From the NCBI RefSeq assembly GCF_001866055.1, contig NZ_MLQS01000031.1, positions 1 to 64,000 of the forward strand: 64,000 bases of DNA, read 5' to 3'. How positions within the stretch are numbered: the first letter of the stretch is position 1; each line of letters starts with the position of its first letter. The notes beneath the pieces are model-generated. The model was not told where the DNA came from and ran no database searches. It saw nothing but the letters and a program-made list of their open reading frames with translations. A program made the position numbers and the translations under genes. The stretch is from Anaerobacillus alkalidiazotrophicus (GTDB taxonomy: Bacteria > Bacillota > Bacilli > Bacillales_H > Anaerobacillaceae). Of the stretch, positions 44,736 through 52,843 are shown in pieces.

Positions 44736-45242
44736 ATGAAATGGTCAGTTCAGCAACTGAACACGTTAAAGAATAAGGGTATAAATATCGATGAAATGGT
44801 TGACGTTAGTGATTTAAAAAAGACTAATAACGATATTCAAGATATTTCACTCGTACATGTTAAAGGTGAAGGGAATTTTTCTAATCATTCGATTACTTTT
44901 TCTCTATCAATTAAAGGAGAGATGGTTTTACCTTGTTCAAGAACACTTGCAGATGTACCTTTTCCTTTTCAAGTTGAAACAATCGAAACATTTAAGTTAC
45001 ACGATTGGATAGGATTCGAAGGTGACGACGATGTGCATGATCTTGAGAATGATATAGTTGACTTATTACCTTACATCAAACAAGCGATCCTTTTAGAGAT
45101 ACCTTTACAAATTTTTAGTGAAGATTTAAAAGGAGATGCCCCACAATCAGGGAATGATTGGGAGCTTTTAACAGAAGAAAACAAAAAAGAACGGATTGAT
45201 CCGCGTTTAGCAGATTTAGCCAAGTTCTTTGACGACAAGTAA
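44736..45242 (+). CDS. ylbN: DUF177 (YceD) family protein YlbN
   Basis: 168-residue protein of the YceD/DUF177 family, which is almost always encoded before rpmF and is linked to 23S rRNA or large-subunit maturation. Central blocks: VHVKGEGNFSNHSITFSLSIKGEMVLPCSRTLADVPFPFQVETIETF, the acidic hinge, DIVDLLPYIKQAILLEIPLQIF, and C-terminal IDPRLADLAKFFDDK. The usual CxxC pair is reduced to one cysteine. ATG 44736 fits GAGGTGA best. A strong promoter drives ylbN and rpmF together. Confidence 0.92.
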   Translation: MKWSVQQLNTLKNKGINIDEMVDVSDLKKTNNDIQDISLVHVKGEGNFSNHSITFSLSIKGEMVLPCSRTLADVPFPFQVETIETFKLHDWIGFEGDDDVHDLENDIVDLLPYIKQAILLEIPLQIFSEDLKGDAPQSGNDWELLTEENKKERIDPRLADLAKFFDDK

Positions 45243-45320
45243 TGTGTTTAAAAAAGAAGTATCCGGCAATTCCGGCCTTCGTTTTAACATATTTAATAAC
45301 AGTTTAAGGAGGTGGGAATA

Positions 45321-45494
45321 ATGGCAGTACCTTTTCGTAGAACATCAAAAACTCGTAAAAACAAGCGTCGTACTCACTTTAAATTAGAAGTACCTGGAAT
45401 GGTAAAATGCCCAGAGTGCGGTGAATTAAAACTTGCTCACCGTGTATGTAAAGAATGTGGGTCTTATAAAGGAAATGAAGTTGTAAGTAAATAA
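45321..45494 (+). CDS. rpmF: 50S ribosomal protein L32
   Basis: 57-residue large-subunit protein. The N-terminus [18 protein letters not shown] is the L32 signature, and two CxxC pairs (CPEC, CKEC) form the zinc-binding version of the protein. The ATG at 45321 follows AAGGAGGTGGG, one of the strongest ribosome binding sites in the window. Second gene after ylbN, closed by the terminator at 45537. Confidence 0.98.
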   Translation: MAVPFRRTSKTRKNKRRTHFKLEVPGMVKCPECGELKLAHRVCKECGSYKGNEVVSK

Positions 45495-45536
45495 TAAGTT
45501 TATGTGAACAAATGTAAAACTTATTTACGCTACGAT

Positions 45537-45569
45537 AAAAGACAGGAAGGAGTCCCTTCCTGTCTTTTT
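45537..45569 (+). terminator. terminator of ylbN-rpmF
   Basis: Stem AAAAGACAGGAAGG/CCTTCCTGTCTTTT, four-base loop, T-run. Confidence 0.9.
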
Positions 45570-45594
45570 ACTGTTAATCAATAGTTGAGCTATA

Positions 45595-45704
45595 AAGCTG
45601 AACTTCAATCAGTAGGGGTTTTCCATCATCCCCCACCTAAACTTTTTGATTTTCTTACGTTTTAAGTGGGGATCTTACTGACCCTTAAGAGTGGGATAAA
45701 TAAA
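45595..45704 (-). repeat. A-B-C repeat, A/C hybrid form
   Basis: On the minus strand: TTATCCCACTCTTAAGGGTC ... GTTTAGGTGGGGGATGATGG then CCCCTACTGATTG and AAGTTCAGC. Same junction as the 23049 copy. The rest of the 375-base rpmF-gerR gap is A+T-rich; CATAAAGA at 45830-45837 is a possible weak sigma-E -10 for gerR. Confidence 0.85.
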
Positions 45705-45869
45705 TTGGAATATGATAACGATTTAATACTCGTATTTAGAGCGGAATCCCTTCTGAATAAATGCCGTTAAATAGGTAATAATTCTTTAATAGGTAAAAAG
45801 GTAAAAGAGTCTATCTTATCTAGTATTTGCATAAAGATAGTAAAAAGGATTTTTTATTGGAGGGATTCG

Positions 45870-46454
45870 ATGTCTATCGTTCGTCAAGACGCCTGGACTA
45901 ATGATGAGGATTTAGTGTTAGCTGAAGTCGTTTTAAGGCATATTCGTGAAGGTAGTACCCAATTGGCTGCTTTTGAAGAAGTAGGAGAGCGATTATCTAG
46001 AACTGCTGCTGCTTGTGGTTTTAGATGGAATTCAAGTATTCGAAAGAAATATGAGGCTGCTATCGCCATTGCAAAAAAACAAAGAAAAAGTTTAAAGAAA
46101 AATAAATTAGAGGATAGTATCCAAGAATTCAGTGAAGAAATATCAACTGGAATTTCTGATGTGCCGGTGTCTGAATTTGAAAGTGAGGCACAAGAGGTTG
46201 TGCCACAACCTTTAAGTATGAGTATGGAAGATGTTATTGAATTTCTAGCTTCACATAAAGGGGCACTCGAATCAAATCAAAGTTTGGCTGAAGAAAATAA
46301 AAAGTTGAAGGAAAAGATAACTGAGCTAGCTAGTGAAAATGAAAGAATTACGAGGGAGTTATCAAAACTTGTAAGTGATTATGATGTAATGAAACAAGAT
46401 TACAAGCTATTAATTGGTATTATGGATCGTGCGAAAAAAATGTCAGTTACTTGA
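45870..46454 (+). CDS. gerR: RsfA-family sporulation regulator GerR (YlbO)
   Basis: 194-residue DNA-binding regulator of the RsfA family. Residues 5-60 form a Myb/SANT-like helix-turn-helix ([17 protein letters not shown] ... [18 protein letters not shown]). They are followed by a basic stretch, an acidic linker and a C-terminal coiled coil (about 145-185: heptads around [19 protein letters not shown]). In B. subtilis ylbO encodes GerR, a sigma-E-dependent repressor in the mother cell. ATG follows GGAGGGA. Its place between rpmF and ylbP fits ylbO. Confidence 0.9.
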   Translation: MSIVRQDAWTNDEDLVLAEVVLRHIREGSTQLAAFEEVGERLSRTAAACGFRWNSSIRKKYEAAIAIAKKQRKSLKKNKLEDSIQEFSEEISTGISDVPVSEFESEAQEVVPQPLSMSMEDVIEFLASHKGALESNQSLAEENKKLKEKITELASENERITRELSKLVSDYDVMKQDYKLLIGIMDRAKKMSVT

Positions 46455-46639
46455 AATTTAGAAAAGAATCATTTTAAATAGTTGGAATTTTTTAGCTTTA
46501 GGCGTTTAGTAGCTCTGTCGTTTAGTCGAGGTACTAATTTTTCGTTTGCTAATTGAAAAAGCTCCTTGGAGTATCACATGCATTATTGCTTCTGCGGTTC
46601 GCACGGAAAAACTGCTCCTGATCAAAGTGCTTGTCGTAT

Positions 46640-46692
46640 AAAAACATGAAACAAGGATGACGTTAAAATGGTCATCCTTGTTTCATGTTTTT
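46640..46692. terminator. bidirectional terminator between gerR and ylbP
   Basis: Perfect 22-base stem beginning AAAAACATGAAACAAGG, nine-base loop, with T-runs on both strands. The preceding 46500-46630 shows a weak relative of the GCGC family and no gene. Confidence 0.9.
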
Positions 46693-46777
46693 ATTAAAAG
46701 GAAAAGTATAAAATTCGGATGTTAGAAAGAAGGGTAGCTCAATTGCCCTAATGACTTTAAACTCTCTTCGTCCCCTC

Positions 46778-47248
46778 TTATTGTTCTGAAACACCTTTTG
46801 GGAACCAAACGTAAGGATTTTCTCCTCGGTCTCTTTCCTCGTTATATGTTAGAGGTTGGAAATCCATTTTTACCCAAAATTCATCAGAACGTTGGCGGGC
46901 ATTAGTTTTGACTGGTAAATTTAAACTCTTTACATAGTTCACTAAAATTTTTCCTAGCCCCCTACCTCGATATGGCTCAAGAACTTCAAGTTTCCATAAC
47001 TCTAAATAATCTTGAGCTGGTTTGAAATAACGGTTATATTTTTGGTCTATACGATAAACGCTCATTCTCGCTACAAGTTTTTTTCCGTAATAAATACCGT
47101 AAAATGGAGATTCGCTATCGTTCTCAATGATATTAGCTCTTAAATCTTCTTTCATTGATAATTCTTGGGACCCATATTCTCTAAAGTTTTCAAACTCCTC
47201 TAATGTTTTATAGTTGATGAGTAAACGTTTAACTTCAATGTGCTCCAT
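46778..47248 (-). CDS. ylbP: GNAT family N-acetyltransferase YlbP
   Basis: 156-residue acetyltransferase of the GNAT superfamily. The acetyl-CoA binding motif is in LEVLEPYRGRGLGKILVNYVKSL (R/Q-x-x-G-x-G/A pattern), preceded by a strand with YLELWKLEV and followed by FWVKMDFQPL. Substrate unknown. ATG 47248 follows GGAGGGAG with six bases of spacing; seven extra codons upstream are not supported. Position after gerR on the minus strand matches ylbP. Confidence 0.9.
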   Translation of the reverse strand: MEHIEVKRLLINYKTLEEFENFREYGSQELSMKEDLRANIIENDSESPFYGIYYGKKLVARMSVYRIDQKYNRYFKPAQDYLELWKLEVLEPYRGRGLGKILVNYVKSLNLPVKTNARQRSDEFWVKMDFQPLTYNEERDRGENPYVWFPKGVSEQ

Positions 47249-47523
47249 GCTTAACTCCCTCCATAACATTTTAAGATTTACTGTAGAAAAACTTGACCTT
47301 CTTGATTTACAATAGAGTGAGGTATTAGTTAATGAAGTTCATAGAACTAATTCATCCCATCAAAGTGTAGTTTAATTTGGCTAAGTGAATGGAATAGTTT
47401 TATTCACTCGTTTTCCCTTGTAAAAAATATATTAATATATCAGAAAAATCATGTCATTTTCTTTCGGTTCTTGATAGTCAATATGCTAATATTGAGATAT
47501 TACATCAATAAGGTGGAGATTCT

Positions 47524-48441
47524 TTGGAGAAAGTAGGAATTGTTGGTGGTGGATCGGTAGGGCTGCTTTTGGCCAGTTACTTATCAAAAAGTGGTTTTCA
47601 TGTGACAATCTATACAAAAACAGATGAACAGGCAAACAAGATAAATAAAATGGGGATTACTCTCGAAAGTGGAATGAGTCTGACGAGGGTTAGGGTAAAA
47701 AGTGTTACATTTTCAAAAATAAAGGAATTCAATGATGACATTCTTTTTTTGGCGGTAAAGCAATACAATCTACAAGAAGTTGTGTCTACGCTACAAAATT
47801 TACAAGGTAAGGTTAGTACAGTCGTTTTTATGCAAAATGGGATGAGTCATATTAAGTATTTAAATAAACTGATTAGTAAAGCCGATAATGTTTATGTTGG
47901 AATTGTTGAGCATGGTGCATTAAAAAGGACTCCGACCGATGTGAAACATACGGGCATAGGAGTTTTGAAAATAGGTTGTTATTTCGAAAATGGAAACCAC
48001 CCTATACATATTTGGAAAAGGTTATCAGAAGTAGGTTTCCTGACGGAAGTTCATGAGAATTGGATGGATATTATGGAAAAAAAACTTGTTGTAAATGGTG
48101 TTATTAATCCTCTTACAGCTATTTATAAAGTAACAAATGGCTCGTTACTTACAAATAATTATTATTTTGAAGCAATGAAATTGTTGTTTGAAGAAATTTC
48201 ATCAATTTACAATTGCACAGAAGAAGACTGGCAACAAATAATTCAAATTTGTCATAAAACTAGTCAAAACCGCTCTTCTATGCTTAAGGACTTAGAAGGG
48301 GGGAGGACAACTGAAATAGAAGCAATTACGGGTGTTATATTAGATAAGGCAAATAAATTAGGTGTTCACCTACCTTATAATCAATTTCTTTATACTGGTA
48401 TTAAAGGTATGGAATTGCAAAGAGAGGAGGGGGGGCTATGA
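47524..48441 (+). CDS. panE: 2-dehydropantoate 2-reductase family protein (YlbQ/PanE-like)
   Basis: Predicted NADPH-dependent reductase of ketopantoate to pantoate for pantothenate/CoA synthesis. 305 residues. An N-terminal Rossmann fold has VGIVGGGSVGLLLASYLSKSG, then LFLAVKQYNLQEV and VVFMQNGMSH. The C-terminal helical domain has the conserved lysine region EKKLVVNGVINPLTAIYKVTNG and RSSMLKDLEGGRTTEIEAITG. TTG start follows AAGGTGGAG. It overlaps the DUF3397 gene by four bases (ATGA), so the two are translationally coupled. Confidence 0.88.
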   Translation: MEKVGIVGGGSVGLLLASYLSKSGFHVTIYTKTDEQANKINKMGITLESGMSLTRVRVKSVTFSKIKEFNDDILFLAVKQYNLQEVVSTLQNLQGKVSTVVFMQNGMSHIKYLNKLISKADNVYVGIVEHGALKRTPTDVKHTGIGVLKIGCYFENGNHPIHIWKRLSEVGFLTEVHENWMDIMEKKLVVNGVINPLTAIYKVTNGSLLTNNYYFEAMKLLFEEISSIYNCTEEDWQQIIQICHKTSQNRSSMLKDLEGGRTTEIEAITGVILDKANKLGVHLPYNQFLYTGIKGMELQREEGGL

Positions 48442-48824
48442 GTAACGCTTTAGCTTGGATAGTAGCAACTTTTGTTACGTTACCATTACTAGCTTTTTAT
48501 TTTGTTTATATTGTTTCGGTTAAAACTACCAAAAATAAAAGACGTTCGATAAAATTAGCCGTTGATGTAACGACGATACTATTTATTTTTGCTGTCTACT
48601 ACATTGCATATGAATTATGGGCTCTTTCTTTATTTTGGTTAATATTAATAGCTATCTTAATAGTTGCAATCATTTTTACTATCATACATTGGAAATTATC
48701 TAAAGACATTGAATTGAAGAAGTTGATAAAGGGAATATGGCGATTAAATTTTCTTCTCTTCTTGATCGTATATTTTTTACTTAGCATTTACGGGTTGTTT
48801 TCACGCATTTTTATGATTACGTGA
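48438..48824 (+). CDS. DUF3397 family membrane protein
   Basis: 128-residue protein with four hydrophobic helices (about 6-27, 42-58, 63-85, 101-123) and short basic loops, fitting the DUF3397 family that is found between the panE-like gene and bshC in many Bacillaceae. Function unknown. The start overlaps the preceding stop as ATGA, behind GGAGGGGGG. Confidence 0.8.
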   Translation: MSNALAWIVATFVTLPLLAFYFVYIVSVKTTKNKRRSIKLAVDVTTILFIFAVYYIAYELWALSLFWLILIAILIVAIIFTIIHWKLSKDIELKKLIKGIWRLNFLLFLIVYFLLSIYGLFSRIFMIT

Positions 48825-48915
48825 TATAGAAGGGAAATTATTGGAATAAATGAAAATGGTCTGCTATACTCTAAGTTATTTAAGTAAACTTGCAAAAAAA
48901 GGAGGTGTAGGTCCG

Positions 48916-50544
48916 ATGAAAACCACAGAATGTTTATTGCGAAATCAATCAAAGTTAATGGAACAATATCATGAACCTAATGATCAATTTATCCAGACTT
49001 TTTTTGACTACTCTTATCAAAATAATCCATATACACAACGGTATAAAGAGTTATCAAAGTTACACTTCCAAAGAGCTTGTCTATTTGAACATTTATTAAA
49101 ATTTAATAAAAAATATAATTGTTCAAATGAAACTGTTCACAATGCTAAAAAGTTATTAGATCCTAAATCAGTAGTGGTTGTAGGTGGTCAACAGGCAGGG
49201 GTATTAACAGGCCCACTATATACGATACATAAAATTATTACTATTATAAAGTTAGCAAAAGAACAGGAAGAAAAACTCTCTGTGCCTGTAGTGCCAATAT
49301 TTTGGATAGCTGGTGAAGATCATGATTTTGAAGAAATTAATCATATTTTTAGCATTCATGATAGTAAGCTGCACAAGCGTAAAGTAGATCAACAAAATAG
49401 TGCAAAAAAGTCGGTTTCTGATTTGTGCCTTGAACAAAGTGAAGTTCTCGCCTTTGTTAAGGAAGTTTTTCTGGATGGTATAGAAACTTCTGTGACAAAT
49501 ACGTTATTATCAGAGCTTAACGAAATTATTGCGAAAAGCAAAAATTACGTAGATTTTTTCAGTTTTCTTATCCATAGATTATTTAAAAATAGTGGAATCG
49601 TTTTACTTGATTCTCACAATCCAGAACTTAGAAAGTTAGAAATTCCATATTTGAAACAAATGATTCTGAATAATGAACAGATAAATGATAAGTTTTTACA
49701 AAGTGCAAATGCCTTATATAATCAAGGTTTTGGTGAACCTATTGAGCGTGGGGAGAATAGTGCACATTTATTTTACCACTACAACGGGAGTCGCCTATTG
49801 TTAGAAAGAATTGATTCTAATATGTTTAGTGATAAAAAAGGGATTTGTCAGTTTTCTAAAGACGATCTTTTGCACCTTGTTGAAAAACAACCAGAAAACT
49901 TTAGTAATAATGTGGTGACTAGGCCGCTAATGCAGGAACTCCTTTTGCCTGTATTAGCTTTTGTGGGTGGACCAGGGGAAATTGCTTACTGGGCAACACT
50001 AAAAGAAGTTTTTCATTTGTTTGGACTAAAAATGCCACCCGTTGTTCCGCGCCTATCTATGACGATTGTTAGCCCACAAGTAAATAAATTGCTAGAGGAA
50101 TTTAACATATCTGCAATCGACGCTATTACCTATGGTAGTTCTAAAAGGCGAAATGAATTGGCTCTCTGGGATGAAAAAGATCAAATTAATGAGACTCTTC
50201 ACGAAGTTTTAGATGAGGTGGAAGATCTTCATCAACCACTAAAGGATCTTGTTAACAGATATGATAAAGGATTAGAAGCTCTTGCACTTAAAAATGAATT
50301 AATCATAAAAAGAGAACTTACTTTCTTAGCGAGAAAACTTGAAAAAAGCCTGCAACAAAAATATGAGAATCAATTGCTTAAGTTTGCTCTTATTGATGTT
50401 AATCTATTTCCGAATAATGGTTTGCAAGAACGTAGCTTAAACATCTTGCATTATTTAAATGAATATGGTCTTGATTTTGTTGAAAGAATGACAGGATTAA
50501 CATTAGAGTTGAATGATAAACACAAATTAATCTATTTAAAGTGA
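48916..50544 (+). CDS. bshC: putative bacillithiol cysteine-adding enzyme BshC
   Basis: Last step of bacillithiol synthesis: joins cysteine to glucosaminyl-malate, giving the main low-molecular-weight thiol of Bacillaceae. 542 residues. The Rossmann-like core includes [21 protein letters not shown] and [17 protein letters not shown], then [29 protein letters not shown], and the C-terminal coiled coil includes [21 protein letters not shown] 48916 follows AAAGGAGGTG; the frame's first 22 codons from 48850 have no binding site. It is encoded just before mraZ, as yllA is in B. subtilis. Confidence 0.95.
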   Translation: MKTTECLLRNQSKLMEQYHEPNDQFIQTFFDYSYQNNPYTQRYKELSKLHFQRACLFEHLLKFNKKYNCSNETVHNAKKLLDPKSVVVVGGQQAGVLTGPLYTIHKIITIIKLAKEQEEKLSVPVVPIFWIAGEDHDFEEINHIFSIHDSKLHKRKVDQQNSAKKSVSDLCLEQSEVLAFVKEVFLDGIETSVTNTLLSELNEIIAKSKNYVDFFSFLIHRLFKNSGIVLLDSHNPELRKLEIPYLKQMILNNEQINDKFLQSANALYNQGFGEPIERGENSAHLFYHYNGSRLLLERIDSNMFSDKKGICQFSKDDLLHLVEKQPENFSNNVVTRPLMQELLLPVLAFVGGPGEIAYWATLKEVFHLFGLKMPPVVPRLSMTIVSPQVNKLLEEFNISAIDAITYGSSKRRNELALWDEKDQINETLHEVLDEVEDLHQPLKDLVNRYDKGLEALALKNELIIKRELTFLARKLEKSLQQKYENQLLKFALIDVNLFPNNGLQERSLNILHYLNEYGLDFVERMTGLTLELNDKHKLIYLK

Positions 50545-50589
50545 CAAAAATAGTAGAATTTATTTTGATATGAAAAAATATGACGAAAG

Positions 50590-50621
50590 AAAATCCTGTA
50601 ATATAAGCAGGATTTTTTTTT
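50590..50621 (+). terminator. terminator of bshC
   Basis: Eight-base stem AAATCCTG/CAGGATTT with a nine-base loop and a run of eight T. Confidence 0.85.
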
Positions 50622-50644
50622 GTTTGAAAGAATTTAAAAATAAA

Positions 50645-50690
50645 GTGGTAGAAAGTGGGGGGATGTGGTATTTTAGAGGTAGAAAGTGGG
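50645..50690 (+). promoter_or_regulatory. MraZ-binding direct repeats upstream of mraZ
   Basis: GTGG-type boxes start at 50645, 50655, 50665, 50676 (GAGG) and 50686, a period of 10-11 bases, one helical turn each. MraZ is known to bind short TGGG/GTGG direct repeats of this spacing before its own operon. The boxes end 18 bases before the mraZ ATG, so they can act as an autoregulatory operator. Confidence 0.75.
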
Positions 50691-50707
50691 GAGAGGAGGA
50701 ACTTCAC

Positions 50708-51139
50708 ATGTTTATGGGAGAATATCATCATACGATAGATGAAAAAGGTAGGATGATAATACCTGTAAAATTCCGTGAAGGTCTAGGCTCCAACTTTGTT
50801 ATTACCCGAGGGCTAGATCAATGCTTATTTGCTTATCCTGAAAGTGAATGGAAACAACTAGAAGAAAAATTGAAAAGCTTACCATTTACTAAAAAAGACG
50901 CTAGAGCATTTACCCGCTTTTTCTTTTCAGGAGCATCTGAATGTGATTTGGATAAACAAGGTAGGGTAAATATTTCTGCCCCACTCCGACAATACGCAAA
51001 ATTAGAAAAAGAATGTGTTGTAATAGGTGTTTCTAATCGTGTGGAAGTTTGGAGTAAGTCAATTTGGGAAGAATATTTCGCTGAGTCAGAGGAATCTTTT
51101 AGTGAAATTGCTGAAGGGATCGTTGATTTTGATTTGTAA
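50708..51139 (+). CDS. mraZ: transcriptional regulator MraZ
   Basis: 143-residue AbrB-like regulator of the division and cell-wall cluster that forms ring oligomers. Two swapped-hairpin DNA-binding repeats each carry the DxxGR motif: [13 protein letters not shown] (near residue 12) and [13 protein letters not shown] (near residue 84). Around them lie the conserved [16 protein letters not shown] and [15 protein letters not shown] 50708 follows GAGGAGGA; the longer frame from 50570 runs through the terminator and operator and is rejected. First gene of the dcw cluster. Confidence 0.97.
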   Translation: MFMGEYHHTIDEKGRMIIPVKFREGLGSNFVITRGLDQCLFAYPESEWKQLEEKLKSLPFTKKDARAFTRFFFSGASECDLDKQGRVNISAPLRQYAKLEKECVVIGVSNRVEVWSKSIWEEYFAESEESFSEIAEGIVDFDL

Positions 51140-51241
51140 ACTTCCTACATTAAACAGAAAAATTTAGGTTTCTAGACGATTGGATAAACAGTTCTTATTT
51201 GTCACAACCTAAGAAGTACAAAATAGTAAGAAGGTGTTAAT

Positions 51242-52195
51242 ATGTTTGAACATATTACGGTATTAAAAGAAGAAGCCGTAGCAGGGTTAAATATAAAAGA
51301 AGATGGTGTGTATGTAGATTGTACACTTGGAGGAGCGGGTCATTCGGAATTAATTTTGTCTAAACTTTCAAGTGAAGGACAATTATTTGCTTTTGATCAA
51401 GATGAAATTGCAATTAAACATGCAAAAGAGAGACTTAAGAAATATGAAGGTATGTTTACTATTGTTAAAAGTAATTTCCGTCATTTAAAAGAACAGTTGT
51501 CGTTGCACGGGGTTTATAAGGTTGATGGTGTATTATTTGATTTAGGTGTATCATCTCCCCAATTAGACGAAGCAGAGCGTGGGTTTAGCTATAATCATGA
51601 TGCACCGTTAGATATGAGAATGGATCAAACCTCTCCATTAACTGCTGAGGAAATTGTAAATGAATGGTCATTTCATGATTTGATGAGGATTATTTCAAGG
51701 TATGGGGAAGAAAAATTCGCTAAACAAATAGCTAGAAAAATTGAAGCCTACCGTCTAAACCGACGTATTAAAACTACTGGAGAGTTAGTAGAAATTATTA
51801 AAGATGCTATACCTGCGCCCGCGAGAAGGACGGGAGGCCATCCGGCGAAACGAACATTTCAAGCGATAAGAATTGCCGTTAATGATGAACTACGAGCGTT
51901 TGAGGATGCAATAAACAGCGCAATTGAAATTACTGCTAAAGGCGGTAGAATATCAGTAATTACGTTCCATTCTTTAGAAGATCGTATTTGTAAGACGATC
52001 TTTAAAGAGGCAAGTACTGGCCCACAATTACCTAGAGATATTCCTGTTATCCCGGAAGGTTATGAACCTATTCTAAAGTTAATGACAAGAAAGCCGATAA
52101 TTCCATCAGAAGAAGAGGTAGAAATGAATAAACGTTCACGATCTGCTAAACTTCGAATTGCTGAAAAACAAAAGGAGGTAACGTCAAATGAGTAA
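51242..52195 (+). CDS. rsmH: 16S rRNA (cytosine-1402-N4)-methyltransferase RsmH
   Basis: SAM-dependent methyltransferase that modifies C1402 of 16S rRNA in the ribosomal P site. 317 residues, typical. Motif [16 protein letters not shown], then [31 protein letters not shown], the lid [23 protein letters not shown], and [21 protein letters not shown] follows AAGGTG. Its last 8 bases overlap ftsL. Confidence 0.98.
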   Translation: MFEHITVLKEEAVAGLNIKEDGVYVDCTLGGAGHSELILSKLSSEGQLFAFDQDEIAIKHAKERLKKYEGMFTIVKSNFRHLKEQLSLHGVYKVDGVLFDLGVSSPQLDEAERGFSYNHDAPLDMRMDQTSPLTAEEIVNEWSFHDLMRIISRYGEEKFAKQIARKIEAYRLNRRIKTTGELVEIIKDAIPAPARRTGGHPAKRTFQAIRIAVNDELRAFEDAINSAIEITAKGGRISVITFHSLEDRICKTIFKEASTGPQLPRDIPVIPEGYEPILKLMTRKPIIPSEEEVEMNKRSRSAKLRIAEKQKEVTSNE

Positions 52196-52553
52196 CCTTG
52201 CTAGAAAATTAGAAAGAAAAAAGGTATATGATACTACAGAATATCAACAACAAAATCAGCCTCAGATAAAGCGAAAACTACGTATAACATCAGGGGAAAA
52301 GTTTTTATATTTTTCGACTGTCGTTGGTTTAGTTTTTGCATCGTACTTAGTTATCTCTACTTTCGCGTCAATCTATATTGTCAATAGCGAAATTCACACT
52401 CTTGAAAGGTCTATAAGTGCTCAAGCTACTAATAACGAAGCTCTCCAGTTACAAGTGACAGAGCTTTCAGCTCCAGATCGAATACTATATATTGCTACTA
52501 ACGAGCTTGGAATGTCTTTAAATGATAAAAATGTAAAGGTTGTGCAAAACTAG
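52188..52553 (+). CDS. ftsL: cell division protein FtsL
   Basis: 121-residue bitopic divisome protein that works with DivIC/FtsB to activate septal wall synthesis. A basic cytoplasmic tail (1-37), one membrane helix (about 38-60: [20 protein letters not shown]) and an outside coiled coil (65-100) followed by the [25 protein letters not shown] segment. ATG follows AAAGGAGG inside the end of rsmH. Its stop codon lies inside a hairpin with a T-run (52546-52576). Confidence 0.95.
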   Translation: MSNLARKLERKKVYDTTEYQQQNQPQIKRKLRITSGEKFLYFSTVVGLVFASYLVISTFASIYIVNSEIHTLERSISAQATNNEALQLQVTELSAPDRILYIATNELGMSLNDKNVKVVQN

Positions 52554-52576
52554 TTCGGTATTTTGGACTAGTTTTT
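52546..52576 (+). terminator. terminator overlapping the ftsL stop codon
   Basis: Nine-base perfect stem AAAACTAGT/ACTAGTTTT, 12-base loop, ending in five T. The 5' arm includes the last ftsL codon and the TAG stop. It would separate mraZ-rsmH-ftsL from pbpB. The following 270 bases before pbpB hold no gene; a promoter must lie there if the terminator is efficient. Confidence 0.65.
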
Positions 52577-52843
52577 CATTTTATTTCACCGATAGTATAA
52601 TTCCCCTACTTCAATACGAAAACAATGGGGAATTTTAACGGTATCTATAGTTTGATAAGAAATACTTCAATTCGGTAAGGTATAAACACGGTAATGGTGT
52701 ACTTTTTATATAGTAATAATCAATGGAAAAGATTTCTAATGACGAATCTGTTTTTCATTAGTATTGTTAAATACGTAAAGAAAATATCAAACTAAAGTGA
52801 CTATCTTGCGCTATAGTTAAATAAGAAAATAAAGGTGATGATC

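Noticed and set aside
50570..50707. N-terminal extension of mraZ
   Set aside because: The extra codons pass through the bshC terminator and the MraZ operator; the ATG at 50708 has a strong ribosome site and gives the standard length.
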